From contig CAKSJF010000017.1 in the NCBI GenBank assembly GCA_934462945.1, positions 1 through 33,985 on the forward strand: a stretch of DNA of 33,985 bases, read 5' to 3'. Shown in pieces: positions 24,753 through 33,985 of the stretch. Under the pieces are notes generated by a model, which made no database searches, had not been told where the DNA came from, and saw only the letters and a program-made list of their open reading frames with translations. This DNA comes from an uncultured Clostridia bacterium. GTDB lineage: Bacteria; Bacillota; Clostridia; UBA1381. Within the stretch, counting starts at the first letter, position 1, and every line of letters starts with the position of its first letter. The translations under genes and the position numbers were made by a program.

Positions 24753-26288
24753 TTGAAAAAATTACTTACATGCCTATTTGTCATAAGCTCGGTTTTCTGC
24801 TGCTCCCATCTCGCGCTTGCGGCAGACCCGATCGTTTGTGAATTTGAAAGCTATGAGGAAACAGCAAATAAAATCAAGGATCATGAACAGGCAAGCGGCG
24901 GAAAATATGTGCAGGTTTCGGAGCGTTCCAAAAGTACCGAGCATTCTGTCACCGTTCCGGTTGAGGTCAAGGCGGGTGAATATATTTTAGAATTTGCCGC
25001 CTCGGAAGAAACGAAAAACAGCGCCAATTCAGCCGGTCCGATGTATTTTCAGGTAGACGATGGGGAAGAAGTGAAGATTTCTTCTTCCAACTGTACCTTT
25101 ACAGACATCACCCCGGTTTATCCGTCAGCAGTCTTTCAGATGTCTAAAATTCAGTATAAGACAGCAATTGCACTTTCAGAGGGAGCGCACACCATTAAGG
25201 TAACGCTCCGTCCGAACAGTGATACGGAAAAAACAAAGGGCGCATTGGATTATCTGTCCTTAACAAAGGACGGCGACGATTATCCGGTGATCACAGACGG
25301 ACTTTTGTTTGAGGCAGAGAATGCAGGCGACAGCAGATTTATTGCTGATGTGCCGGAGGCAAGCGGCGGCAAGGTGCAAAAAATTATGTACACCAACGCA
25401 GAGCAGAGCTTTGAATACAAGTTCACCAGCGAATCGGAAATGGACGTAAATTTAGAGCTTGCAGCAGCGGAGGGAGCATTTGTCGGAAATCATTTGAGCT
25501 ATGTTTATTTCACCCTGAACGATCAGGCGGAGGTAAAAATCGGAAGTGTCAATGCCAGCAATGCAGGCAGCTTGTTTACAAGTGATTTTACAGTCAATCA
25601 GCTGAAATATAAAACAGCGCTAAGCCTGAAAAAGGGAGTCAACACTCTGACAATCCGGATTCCGGTGCGTGAAACCTTTAACGGTGACGCGGTATTCTGC
25701 GTGTTCGACTATGTCAGCCTGAGAAAGGTAAAAGAGGTGACCGCGCTGACCTCGGATATTCCGCAAACAGTAAAGCGCGGAGAACGGATTCCTCTGAATT
25801 TTAAAAACCAGGACAGCGAAAGCATTGCATCAGAGGATCTGGATTCGATTGAGGTAAGCTTTGAAAATGAGCATATCGGCGAATTTATAAACGGTGCGGC
25901 ATATGCCCGGAATTACGGAAAAACAAACCTTTTGATCACAGCGCAAAAAGGAGGCAACAGCTTTTCTCTGACCGCTCCAATTGAGGTGATTTCTGAAACC
26001 GGACTGTCTGTGATTGATGCAAAGCGTGAGGGAAAGAAAATCACGCTGACTTTCCGGGCAAACGGAAACTATGCCGGCGGAGATCGTATTTTCATTGCCG
26101 CATATCATGAAAAGAACGGCATGCTATCATCCGTTACCGAACTGCTTTCGGAGGGATTAACCGCCATGACAGACGGTGAAACCGTTACGGTCGAAAAGGA
26201 ATTGCAGCAAGATGCCGATAAGGTTTCCGTTTATATCATGAACGGTTCTGATTCTGAAAGTGCGATAGATCGCAAAATTACGTTATAA
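24753..26288 (+). CDS. Secreted protein with two CBM-like modules
   Basis: A 511-residue exported protein starting with TTG; GGAGGG (24741-24746) is six bases upstream and no nearby ATG fits. Signal peptide to about residue 23 (cut near LALA). Two CBM6/CBM35-like modules: VCEFESYEE with ASGGKYVQ, then LLFEAENAG with ASGGK. A Big2-like domain (about 25730-25995) and the C-terminal module shared with the proteins at 1 and 16242 follow (IAAYHEKNGML, VSVYIMNG). No catalytic motif is seen. It is a probable glycan-binding protein made together with the importer and the hydrolase that follows 12 bases later. Confidence 0.8.
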   Translation: MKKLLTCLFVISSVFCCSHLALAADPIVCEFESYEETANKIKDHEQASGGKYVQVSERSKSTEHSVTVPVEVKAGEYILEFAASEETKNSANSAGPMYFQVDDGEEVKISSSNCTFTDITPVYPSAVFQMSKIQYKTAIALSEGAHTIKVTLRPNSDTEKTKGALDYLSLTKDGDDYPVITDGLLFEAENAGDSRFIADVPEASGGKVQKIMYTNAEQSFEYKFTSESEMDVNLELAAAEGAFVGNHLSYVYFTLNDQAEVKIGSVNASNAGSLFTSDFTVNQLKYKTALSLKKGVNTLTIRIPVRETFNGDAVFCVFDYVSLRKVKEVTALTSDIPQTVKRGERIPLNFKNQDSESIASEDLDSIEVSFENEHIGEFINGAAYARNYGKTNLLITAQKGGNSFSLTAPIEVISETGLSVIDAKREGKKITLTFRANGNYAGGDRIFIAAYHEKNGMLSSVTELLSEGLTAMTDGETVTVEKELQQDADKVSVYIMNGSDSESAIDRKITL

Positions 26289-26300
26289 GGAGGTTGAAGC

Positions 26301-29300
26301 ATGAAAAAAATCAGTATGATGCTGGCGGCTGTTCAAGTATTTCTTTGCATGCAGATTCCTGCGATGGCAGAGGATATCGTGATTCAGCTTGAGGCAGAAA
26401 ATTATAGCACAATTTCAACCAAAATGAATATTACGGAAGGACAATTCAGCAACGGCAAAGACCTGGAATGGGCTTATTCAGCGCCGAGCGAAACGGATGA
26501 GTACCTGATCAGCTATGATTTTGAAGTCCCGAAAAACGGACTGTATGAATTAAAGGGTGTCGCAAATGTGCGCGGACAGGGACACACCACCGACTGGAGC
26601 GTTTATGTCAATACCGAAGATAACGCACCGGAAGCATACACAAAGCTTTCTGATGTAGAATGCTCCAATTGGCCGAGTATCATGAAGGAGTATTCCATGG
26701 GAAAATTCCGCTTGAAGAAAGGTAAGAATACCCTTTATGTCAAGGCGAATAAAAATGATACTTCAACCGTTGCTCCGGGCATTATGTTTGTAATGCTTGA
26801 TTATTTCTCCTTTGACAAAGCGGAGGACGCACCGTTTGCATTAGACAAAACAGAGTTTCAGGGCTCTAAGGTAGGTGTGTTTGACGAGGGTACAAGCGTG
26901 AAACTTGATTTCCTCTTTACCTCTCCTGCACCCGAACCGGTTTCCTATCGGTTTAAAATTCAGGATGTTTATGAGAGAAATGTATCGGAGGGAACGTTTA
27001 CTGCTGAAAAGGGCAAGGATGAAGCAACGCTTGATTTCGGTACCTTCAAAATCGGATGGTATCGGGTGTACCTGTACGAAAACAATTCTGAACGTCCGAT
27101 GAATAAGTACATCTCCTTTGCAGTGACGAAACCGCTTTCGAAACGTGCAAAATTTGATGACACCGTCTTTGCGTCTGATATCGGCTATGCATCTGTGAAT
27201 GACGATTATGCAAACGCATTTTTGAGAGCCGGATTCGGATACCTGCGCGGGAGAGGGTCTAGCGCTTATGCCGGAGGTGATCCTGCCGGAAAAAGAATTG
27301 CACATCAGTATGGATTAAATGAGATTGCAGATCATGATGGCAGTGCGGTTTTATCCTCATTAGGCGGAATCAACGAGACAACAAAGCCTATGACCTTTGA
27401 TCTGTATGAACATGCCTATAAGGTTTGGAGAGATACCCCGGCAGCAAACGGAAACTACGAGGAGGCAGAGGAAGTCTTAAACGAGATAGATTTAGGCATG
27501 TGGGGCGTTACCGCAACAGCAGAAAACTGGACGGCATATTACAAGGCAGCCGCAATCGGTGTTTATGACGGAAATCCAAACACGAAAAAGATGTTCGGTG
27601 GCTTCGCCGGCTATACCAGCAGAGGCGGTATTATTGAGCAGATTCTGCAAAATGATATTCTAAGCTATAGTGATGCCTATAATTATCATGCGCATTCCGA
27701 GTTTGAAACACGTCCGCAGCTGGCAAAAATGAGTTCGGTTGCATATTCCGAAGATTCCAAGCTTCCGCTTTGGGGTACAGAGGTTGGTTATCCGCAGAAA
27801 TTCAAGGATGGCGAAACCATGCTCACAAACGATCAGATGAAGAATGAGGCAAGAGGTGCAATCACCACCGGCATTATTCAGCTTGCAAACGGAAGTAACA
27901 AGAATTTCTGGTTCTTAGGAACGCCATACCTGGAAAACAACCAGAATTTTGCATGCTTCTCCTCACCGGAGTCCCTGCCGTTCCCAAGCTATTCTGCACT
28001 GTCAACGATGAGCGATGTGTTAGGACAGGGTATCATCAAGGGCGAGCTTGCAGGACTTTCAGACGGCACAACCGGATATCTGTTTGACGACGGACAAGGC
28101 AATGACGCGGCGGTTCTATGGTCAGGACAGCCGGGGTACTATTCCGTTCGGGCAAATGAAATTACTTATGTAGATATGGTTGGCTATGAGGAGAAAAAGA
28201 CGGATACCGACGGAGACGGAATCATCAGCGTTTATATTTCCCCAAATCCTTGCTTTATTAAATTTAAAGGCAGATCAGCCGCAGAAAACTACTATCCGAT
28301 GGAGTATGCAGAGGAGCAGGTTACCAAGGCATTCGAGCCGAACGAAAGAATTATTCTTCAGCCGATCTGGCCTTCTGACGATTTGTCAAACGAAAGACTG
28401 AACGGTTATGCATATGAAAACGGGCAGGAAGTTGAAATCAAGCTGAATGTCTATAATCTGAACGACATGGAAATAACCGCGAATCTGACGGTTGACGCAG
28501 AGGAGATTATTCAGTTTGAAGAAACAGAGCAAAGTATCACGCTTGCGCCGTGGGAAAAGAAGGAGCTTGTGTTAAAGGCAAAAGTCAGTGATGCAGTAAA
28601 TCCTGGCACAAAAGGAATGGTGAAATTTTCCGGAATAACCGGAGACGGAGGAGAGATTTCAAGAGTTGTTTCCAAGGTACAGGTCAGTAATCTGAACCGT
28701 ACAGTAGAGCAGAAGGATATTGTTCCGTTTGAAAATATCTGGGATGTTAAAAAATGGAACCTCGGAAACGTTTCCAACGGCGGAAAAGTGTATATGACCG
28801 GAAATGAGAAAGAGAATACGGCTTCCTTTGAGGTTGATAATGCAATCTGGCATTATCCGCAGTTTAAGATTGACGATCCGGAAAAAATGTCCGAAAGCGC
28901 AGGAATTGTGTATGATGTCCAGTGCGCCCAGGATAAAGAGGCATATATGGGAATCGGAACATTTATTCACATGAAGGATGGAAGACAGTATTACTGTGGT
29001 TATGCGGCAACACACGACTTTTCAACAGAATGGCAGCAGGTTGTACTTCCGTGGTCTACATTCTATCTGTATTCCTCGCCCTTGGGTGCAGTAGATACGC
29101 GAAAGTTCGAGTTTAAGGACGTAGCGTCGATTTCCATTGGTGATTCTACTGGTGTAGGCAATACGCCGGCATATACGGTGAAAAATTTTGGATATTTCTA
29201 TTCGGACAATCCGGGCGATAAACTGACTGAGGAAGATTCAATTGAATTCTCCGGTATGGAGGAAGGAAAAATCTATCACAAGGGAGATCAGATAATCTTA

Positions 29301-29501
29301 AAAGCAAAGATGCCGGAAAATGAGTATATCAACTATAAAGTGTTTAACCGGAGTGAACCGCTGGAAAATTATACAGTAGAAAACGGTGAAATCACAATGG
29401 ACTTTTCAAACTTTGACCGCGGAGCATACTGGATTATTGTGACTGGTGAAACGAATATGAATCTCCAGATTTTTAACAGTTTTAAATTCTACATTGAGTA
29501 A
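26301..29501 (+). CDS. Secreted GH-A-like protein with N-terminal CBM and altered acid/base motif
   Basis: A 1066-residue exported protein with the layout of 4634: signal peptide 1-24, CBM-like module 25-175 opening with LEAENYS, Ig-like domain about 180-275, barrel about 280-565, beta domains, a CBM-like sandwich (about 815-970) and a C-terminal Ig-like domain. The expected acid/base motif NEPD reads NEID (Glu395), and the nucleophile motif is WGTEVG (Glu494); both glutamates remain, 99 residues apart. The part of the barrel before NEID is poorly conserved and contains a second LNEI. It also carries a calcium-loop-like DTDGDG near residue 635, absent from the paralogues. It may be an active enzyme with changed specificity or a binding protein derived from one. 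GGAGGT precedes the ATG. Confidence 0.72.
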   Translation: MKKISMMLAAVQVFLCMQIPAMAEDIVIQLEAENYSTISTKMNITEGQFSNGKDLEWAYSAPSETDEYLISYDFEVPKNGLYELKGVANVRGQGHTTDWSVYVNTEDNAPEAYTKLSDVECSNWPSIMKEYSMGKFRLKKGKNTLYVKANKNDTSTVAPGIMFVMLDYFSFDKAEDAPFALDKTEFQGSKVGVFDEGTSVKLDFLFTSPAPEPVSYRFKIQDVYERNVSEGTFTAEKGKDEATLDFGTFKIGWYRVYLYENNSERPMNKYISFAVTKPLSKRAKFDDTVFASDIGYASVNDDYANAFLRAGFGYLRGRGSSAYAGGDPAGKRIAHQYGLNEIADHDGSAVLSSLGGINETTKPMTFDLYEHAYKVWRDTPAANGNYEEAEEVLNEIDLGMWGVTATAENWTAYYKAAAIGVYDGNPNTKKMFGGFAGYTSRGGIIEQILQNDILSYSDAYNYHAHSEFETRPQLAKMSSVAYSEDSKLPLWGTEVGYPQKFKDGETMLTNDQMKNEARGAITTGIIQLANGSNKNFWFLGTPYLENNQNFACFSSPESLPFPSYSALSTMSDVLGQGIIKGELAGLSDGTTGYLFDDGQGNDAAVLWSGQPGYYSVRANEITYVDMVGYEEKKTDTDGDGIISVYISPNPCFIKFKGRSAAENYYPMEYAEEQVTKAFEPNERIILQPIWPSDDLSNERLNGYAYENGQEVEIKLNVYNLNDMEITANLTVDAEEIIQFEETEQSITLAPWEKKELVLKAKVSDAVNPGTKGMVKFSGITGDGGEISRVVSKVQVSNLNRTVEQKDIVPFENIWDVKKWNLGNVSNGGKVYMTGNEKENTASFEVDNAIWHYPQFKIDDPEKMSESAGIVYDVQCAQDKEAYMGIGTFIHMKDGRQYYCGYAATHDFSTEWQQVVLPWSTFYLYSSPLGAVDTRKFEFKDVASISIGDSTGVGNTPAYTVKNFGYFYSDNPGDKLTEEDSIEFSGMEEGKIYHKGDQIILKAKMPENEYINYKVFNRSEPLENYTVENGEITMDFSNFDRGAYWIIVTGETNMNLQIFNSFKFYIE

Positions 29502-29512
29502 AGGAGCAGGGT

Positions 29513-31171
29513 ATGAAAAAAATTGTAATAACGCTGTTGGCGCTGGGATTGCTGCTGCAAAGCACAGCTTTGGCAGACATCACAGTGACCGAACGAAACG
29601 GAAGTACCGTTGTGGAGGGAACGATTGAATTGGGAGATCAGCCGTATGCGGCTGATCTGACCGTCACCGCCTACGATCCGGACGGTGCGGTAAATTATTT
29701 GGATATTATTCCGCTCTCAAAAGACGGAAAGGCAAGCTTTCTTTATGAGAACCTCGGAAAGAGCGGAGATTATACCTATGTTTTCTCTGCTCCGTCACTC
29801 GGAATTAAGGAAACAGCACATCTTTCGGGATTTATCGGAAATGATTACTGGAACGCATTTTGTGAAAATGTAAATAATCTCATCAAAAACGGCGATGCAC
29901 AGGCGCTTTCGGATGCGGTTTTCGCAGAGCAGGAAAAGCTTTCCTTAGATTTGACTGATTATCAGACGCTGTCAGACGGACTGGCAGTATTTACAGTCAT
30001 GAAAGCAGATGCAACAGCGGATTATCAGAGTGCAGAAGAAATCATTCATGCATTTTTACGCGGTGTGGCGCTTTGCAAAATGCGGGAAAGCAAAAATGCG
30101 CAGGCATATTATAAAAATGAGATTATCAGATTTTCTGCTGTTCTTCCAAAAGCAGAGGATCAGACGAAAATCAGCGTACTGGATTCTCTTTCCGGCAATG
30201 CACAGAAAGCCGTGCTTGACACGGTTGCGAATAAGACTGCCGATTTCCAGAGTAATGAGGACGCAAAGAACGCGTTCCTTTCAGAAATCCTCTATACCGG
30301 CATTAAAAAGGCAGAAAGCTATCAGGATGTGAAAAAGCTTTTAAATGCATACGGTGCAGCAGGGCTTTTAAAGGTAGATCAGAATATGTCAGAAAAGGTT
30401 TATAAGGCTTTAACCAATCAAACCTATTCCTCCTATTCTGCGATTGAGAGCGCAGTGGCAGACGCAAAGAAATCAACAACCGGCGGTGGTGGCAGCTCCT
30501 CCAGTTCTTCAGGCGGAGGAAACAAGAAAAGTGATTCCGGTTTGGTTACCTCTCCGGTTTCCCCGGTGACACCGGTTGCAGCAAAGGATGATTTAAAGAG
30601 CGGACAGATGATCTTTTCCGATATGGAGGACGCAACCTGGGCATTGGATGCAGTGGAAAACCTGTATCAGAAAAAGATTGTTTCCGGAACAGGAGACGGA
30701 AAATTTAGTCCGCACCAAAAGGTAAAGCGTGAGGAAATGGCAAAAATGCTGGTAGATCTGACCGGATATGCGAAGGAAAACACAGCATTACCGTTCTATG
30801 ATGCATCATCTGATGCCTGGTACTATCCGTATTTGTGCGCCGCTTATGCAAATTCTGTGATCAGCGGAATCACAGAAAATGAATTTGGAATCGGTATGGA
30901 GATTACACGCGAACAGGCGGCTGCGCTTGTTTACCGGATTTTAAAGAATCAGAATGTCGAAATGCCGGGAACAGAATTCCGCTTTGCAGACGACGGCGAG
31001 ATCGGCGAATGGGCAAAGGAGGCTGTTTATGCGCTCTATTCTATCGGTGCGATTAACGGCAAAAGCACATCGCAGTTTGCCCCAAAAGAAACCATGACAC
31101 GTGTTGAGGCGGCAGTTCTTCTAAACGGTGTTTTAGGATATTTTGAAACAAAGGGAGGAGATGCATCATGA
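29513..31171 (+). CDS. Surface protein with three C-terminal SLH domains, cassette 2
   Basis: A 552-residue exported protein, paralogue of 7824 in length and order: signal peptide 1-22 (cut near ALAD), Ig-like domain to about 110, helical region, Gly/Ser linker at about 322-343 (GGGGSSSSSSGGG), and three SLH repeats from about residue 365 with the TREQ and TRVE motifs in the last two. Identity with 7824 is low outside the SLH and linker parts, so the pair is old. It starts 12 bases after the hydrolase gene and is joined to the next gene by ATGA. Confidence 0.88.
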   Translation: MKKIVITLLALGLLLQSTALADITVTERNGSTVVEGTIELGDQPYAADLTVTAYDPDGAVNYLDIIPLSKDGKASFLYENLGKSGDYTYVFSAPSLGIKETAHLSGFIGNDYWNAFCENVNNLIKNGDAQALSDAVFAEQEKLSLDLTDYQTLSDGLAVFTVMKADATADYQSAEEIIHAFLRGVALCKMRESKNAQAYYKNEIIRFSAVLPKAEDQTKISVLDSLSGNAQKAVLDTVANKTADFQSNEDAKNAFLSEILYTGIKKAESYQDVKKLLNAYGAAGLLKVDQNMSEKVYKALTNQTYSSYSAIESAVADAKKSTTGGGGSSSSSSGGGNKKSDSGLVTSPVSPVTPVAAKDDLKSGQMIFSDMEDATWALDAVENLYQKKIVSGTGDGKFSPHQKVKREEMAKMLVDLTGYAKENTALPFYDASSDAWYYPYLCAAYANSVISGITENEFGIGMEITREQAAALVYRILKNQNVEMPGTEFRFADDGEIGEWAKEAVYALYSIGAINGKSTSQFAPKETMTRVEAAVLLNGVLGYFETKGGDAS

Positions 31172-33771
31172 AACGTTTGATTACGGTTATTCTGACGCTG
31201 ATTCTGATAGCAAATATCGCATATGCAGCGGACATTCAAAAGGTGCGCTATGAAGAAAAGAGCAATCCGTATCAGCTGATTCTGGATTTGGGAATCATCA
31301 GTGATGAGGAATCAGAGGATCATGAGGAGGAAGCGCTGACGCGCGGACAGTTTGTAAAACTGGCATACAGACTGAAAAACTATGAAGATAAGGATAGCAT
31401 TCCAAGTGCAAGCACCGCCTATTTTAACGATATTGATGTTTATCATTATGCTGCCGGGTATATTCAATACCTGGTGGGGACAGGTGTTGTTAAGGGGTAT
31501 GAAAACAGCAGTTTTCGCCCGGAACAGAACATTACACCGGACGAAGCGGCAAGGATTCTTTTAAGATGTGCCGGATATGGAATCTACGAGGACGGCGGAA
31601 GAAGTCTGAATGCTCAGATTGCACAGATTAAAAAAGGAATCACAGGCGAGGTAAACTATTACGACGCAGCAGAAATGATCTACCGTCTGCTCTTTACCGA
31701 CACAATGAAATTTTCAATTGAGGACGGAAAAAGCAGTTATGTAGAGGGAGATTTGGTTCTCCGGGAGCTGTTGGAGCTTGATTATCGGGATGGTGTGATT
31801 GAGGAAATCGGCGGATGTGGCTTGTACCAGAAATCCGACAACGAAAATTCTCTGACCGTGGACGGAATCCAGTTTGACACAGAAAAAACGCTTGATCCGG
31901 AATATTGCGGCATGTACGGACGCGTGTTCTATCACAAGGATCAAACCGCACTTGCAGTACAGCCGCTGAAAAATGAGGTACTGACGATTGATGCCAAGGA
32001 TATTGCCCGTGCAGAGGATCAGAGACTTTATTATGATGACGGAAGCAAGGAAAAGTCCCTGCGCCTTTCAGCAGAAATTGATATTCTCTATAACGGTTAT
32101 CCGGTGGGAAGTCTCAGCGATTATCTTCCGAAACGCGGAAGTATCAGAGCCATTGACCGGAATGCGGATTCTGTGTTTGACGTAATCTCTATCGTAGAAT
32201 ACAATAGCTATTTAGTTAAGGCAGCTGGTGTGAACAGTGAGGAAATTTCTTTTAAATCGGCTGACAACAAAACGTTGTCTTTAAAGGACTATGAAACAGT
32301 AGAAATCCAGGATGAGAGCGGAAAAACATTAACGCTTGTCTCCATTTCGGAAAATACTGTTTTGATGGTGTATTCTTATCAAAAGGAGTATATCAGACTG
32401 GTAGCGGTCAATAACACGATTCAGGCAGAAATCAAAAGCATCGGCACAAATGATGACGAGGAAAAAGTGATCCGGACAGAGGATGCGGAGTATATTCTGA
32501 ATGAAAATTATTACCGCGTGACCGAACCGTCCATTGGGGAAACCGTAACGCTTTATCTTGATTCGGACAATTATGTCGTTGGGATTCTTTCTACGTCTGC
32601 TGCGGCAGAATGGAAAACCGGCTTTGTGATCTTTGCCCGGCTGGCAGAGGATGATGACGGAGAAGAACGGATTTTGTTTAAGCTTGTAAACGAATCCGGT
32701 GAGGTGGTAAAGCTGTTCTGTGAGGATAAGGTGACTGTGGACGGAGAAAAAATGATCACCTCTGAAGCATACGACGCAATCTGCGTGGCGTACCACCAGT
32801 TTGCAGATAAGCTTACTATTGGGGAATCGGAGAGTGAAAATGTTTCTACGCGCTTAATACGCTATTATCAAAGCGGCGACCGGATTAAGAAAGTAGATAC
32901 TCCGATCATCCACAGTATGTTTGATGAAAACCGGATTACAAATACAACAACCGGCAATCAGCTGATATTAAGTGCAAAGGGCAATCTTTACAATCCGGAA
33001 AATACAACTGGATTCCGGACGGTTTATGGAAACAATCTTTCCGGTGAGATTCAATTTAAGGAAAACGCATTGATTTTTACTGTCCCCGAAGAAACAAACA
33101 CCAGTCCGGAGGATGATGACTACGGTGTAATGCCGGCGTCACAGTTTAAATATTCCAACGGAAAATTCTATGATGTTTCCGGCTATACCTTTGACTCCAA
33201 CGGACTCATGAGCGAATACGCAGTGGTACGGAAGAACCGGGGTGCAGGTGCAGATTTAAGTACCTTAATGGTGAAGTCACAGACAGAGGCCTTAAACGAA
33301 AGTGACGAGGTTGTGACGATGATTGAAACAACCGGCGGAACAAAGTATGAAATCAGCGATAAAGATAACGATATTGACCCGGCAACAGTGCAAAAGGGAG
33401 ATGTTATTTCCTATGAACTGGCAAACGGAAAGGTGATTATCCGAAAGCTGCTTTATCGTGTCGGCGGCGGAGGAGAGCTGAATAAACAGCCATACTACAC
33501 TTCCGATGGCGGTGAGTATCATTTTAACGTTCCATTCCGCGCAATGCTCGGAACGGTTGGAAGAATCGACGGGTCATACCTGCAAATCGGCTTTGGCGGC
33601 GTGCGTGATGATGAGCTTGTAACGCTTTCGCAGAATGTAGAGATCTGCGATCTGACAAAAAGCTCGGTGAAAATATACCAGGGCGTACGTTCGGATGTGA
33701 ATCCGGGTGATTCTATTATTATCACCTCCAGAAAAGGAAAGCTGCAACAGGTTGTTATCATAAAACAGTAA
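31168..33771 (+). CDS. Large surface protein with N-terminal SLH-like repeats, cassette 2
   Basis: An 867-residue exported protein with a signal peptide (cut near AYAAD, about residue 20) and two SLH-like repeats at about 40-140 (second: FNDIDVYHYAAGYIQYLVGTG to ILLRCAGYG). The remainder is long and beta-rich like 9497; shared stretches include LTVDG and the region W-K/Q-x-G-F/Y around residue 470. No enzyme motif is seen. It starts at the ATGA overlap, with GGGAGGAG inside the upstream gene, and is the last gene of the cassette. The role is unknown; a wall-attached structural or binding partner of the product of 29513 is inferred. Confidence 0.8.
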   Translation: MKRLITVILTLILIANIAYAADIQKVRYEEKSNPYQLILDLGIISDEESEDHEEEALTRGQFVKLAYRLKNYEDKDSIPSASTAYFNDIDVYHYAAGYIQYLVGTGVVKGYENSSFRPEQNITPDEAARILLRCAGYGIYEDGGRSLNAQIAQIKKGITGEVNYYDAAEMIYRLLFTDTMKFSIEDGKSSYVEGDLVLRELLELDYRDGVIEEIGGCGLYQKSDNENSLTVDGIQFDTEKTLDPEYCGMYGRVFYHKDQTALAVQPLKNEVLTIDAKDIARAEDQRLYYDDGSKEKSLRLSAEIDILYNGYPVGSLSDYLPKRGSIRAIDRNADSVFDVISIVEYNSYLVKAAGVNSEEISFKSADNKTLSLKDYETVEIQDESGKTLTLVSISENTVLMVYSYQKEYIRLVAVNNTIQAEIKSIGTNDDEEKVIRTEDAEYILNENYYRVTEPSIGETVTLYLDSDNYVVGILSTSAAAEWKTGFVIFARLAEDDDGEERILFKLVNESGEVVKLFCEDKVTVDGEKMITSEAYDAICVAYHQFADKLTIGESESENVSTRLIRYYQSGDRIKKVDTPIIHSMFDENRITNTTTGNQLILSAKGNLYNPENTTGFRTVYGNNLSGEIQFKENALIFTVPEETNTSPEDDDYGVMPASQFKYSNGKFYDVSGYTFDSNGLMSEYAVVRKNRGAGADLSTLMVKSQTEALNESDEVVTMIETTGGTKYEISDKDNDIDPATVQKGDVISYELANGKVIIRKLLYRVGGGGELNKQPYYTSDGGEYHFNVPFRAMLGTVGRIDGSYLQIGFGGVRDDELVTLSQNVEICDLTKSSVKIYQGVRSDVNPGDSIIITSRKGKLQQVVIIKQ

Positions 33772-33775
33772 ATTG

Positions 33776-33814
33776 AAAAGCCGCCCGGAATATCTTTCTC
33801 CGGGTGGCTTTTTT
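33776..33814 (+). terminator. Intrinsic terminator closing cassette 2
   Basis: A GC-rich stem (GCCGCCCGG with CCGGGTGGC, one G-U pair, 33780-33788 and 33800-33808) is flanked by A and T runs, with six T directly after the stem. It lies just after the stop of the last SLH gene. Confidence 0.9.
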
Positions 33815-33826
33815 CTCATATTTATA

Positions 33827-33872
33827 ATATAAAACGTGCCTGGACACAAAACCGTCCAGGCACGTTTTATAT
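33827..33872 (-). terminator. Perfect 19-bp inverted repeat, terminator of the minus-strand regulator
   Basis: Arms 33827-33845 and 33854-33872 are perfect inverted complements with an eight-base loop (33846-33853). Read on the minus strand, the GC-rich stem ends in a TTTTATAT run directly after the stop codon of the AraC-type gene, so it should stop that gene's transcription. The arms end in A and T runs, so it could also act on the plus strand as a second stop behind 33776-33814. Confidence 0.85.
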
Positions 33873-33985
33873 CAATCATTATGTCCGTGCAGATTACGGT
33901 ATTCTGTTGTGGTCATGCCGACAGATGACTTAAAGATTCTAAAGAAGGTTTGCCTGCTGGAAAATCCGCACTGAGACGAAATCGC
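33872..33985 (-). CDS. AraC-family regulator, C-terminal 37 residues only
   Basis: The minus strand is open from the right edge to a TGA at 33874-33872. The 37 residues read GFSSRQTFFRIFKSSVGMTTTEYRN with short flanks, the last helix-turn-helix of an AraC/XylS-type DNA-binding domain, which matches the usual GFxxxxxFxRxFKxxxGxTPxxYR pattern with T in place of P. The start and sensor part lie beyond the window. The gene converges on cassette 2. It may be another sugar regulator, but a link to the cassette is not shown. Confidence 0.8.
   Translation of the reverse strand, partial: AISSQCGFSSRQTFFRIFKSSVGMTTTEYRNLHGHND

Noticed and set aside
26841..27305. Minus-strand open frame of 154 codons
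   Set aside because: It is antisense to the hydrolase-like gene at 26301, with no family pattern or ribosome site.
32329..32796. Minus-strand open frame of 155 codons inside the last SLH gene
   Set aside because: It lies wholly within a well-supported gene, has no ribosome site and no recognisable domain, and its Cys/Phe-rich composition is typical of an antisense frame.

Overview
The window looks like chromosomal DNA of a Gram-positive anaerobe of the Clostridia type. The grounds are strong AGGAGG-like ribosome binding sites, TTG starts, lipoprotein binding proteins feeding permeases with no ATPase gene nearby, a YesM/YesN-type two-component system, and surface proteins with S-layer homology (SLH) domains. 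Ig-like and carbohydrate-binding modules, plus a short C-terminal module that I recall from gut and plant-fibre Clostridia, point to a bacterium living on complex glycans. I cannot name the species. I see no tRNA, rRNA, CRISPR array, transposase or phage gene. Almost every base is coding and nearly everything is on the + strand.

Layout. (1) Positions 1-12034 are one polycistronic run: the 3' part of a carbohydrate-binding-module (CBM) protein, a sugar-binding lipoprotein, two ABC permeases, a large secreted clan GH-A glycoside hydrolase with a CBM, and two SLH proteins translationally coupled by ATGA. It ends at a clear intrinsic terminator (12060-12100). (2) Positions 12306-16132 form a short operon with its own likely promoter: a second kind of solute-binding lipoprotein, then overlapping genes for a YesM-like histidine kinase and a YesN/AraC-like response regulator. 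(3) Positions 16242-33771 are a second, larger cassette with nearly the same plan: a protein with four CBM-like modules, a GH-A hydrolase, binding protein, permease, permease, a CBM protein, another GH-A hydrolase, and again an ATGA-coupled SLH pair. It ends at a terminator. (4) At the right edge, on the minus strand, lies the C-terminal end of an AraC-family regulator, separated from the cassette by a perfect 19-bp inverted repeat that should terminate transcription from that side.

How it fits together (inference). This looks like a duplicated glycan-utilisation locus arranged around its own sensor. Secreted hydrolases and CBM proteins cut and hold a polysaccharide. SLH proteins sit in the cell wall and may organise the surface. 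Two nearly identical importers take up the oligosaccharides using an ATPase encoded elsewhere. The central binding protein, kinase and regulator are the obvious candidates to sense the sugar and switch on one or both cassettes. The glycan is not identifiable from sequence alone.

The most unusual points are the repeated ATGA-coupled pair of SLH proteins (one anchored C-terminally, one N-terminally), an EF-hand-like calcium loop in the kinase-linked binding protein, very uneven divergence between the two cassettes, and a hydrolase paralogue with NEID in place of the usual NEP motif.
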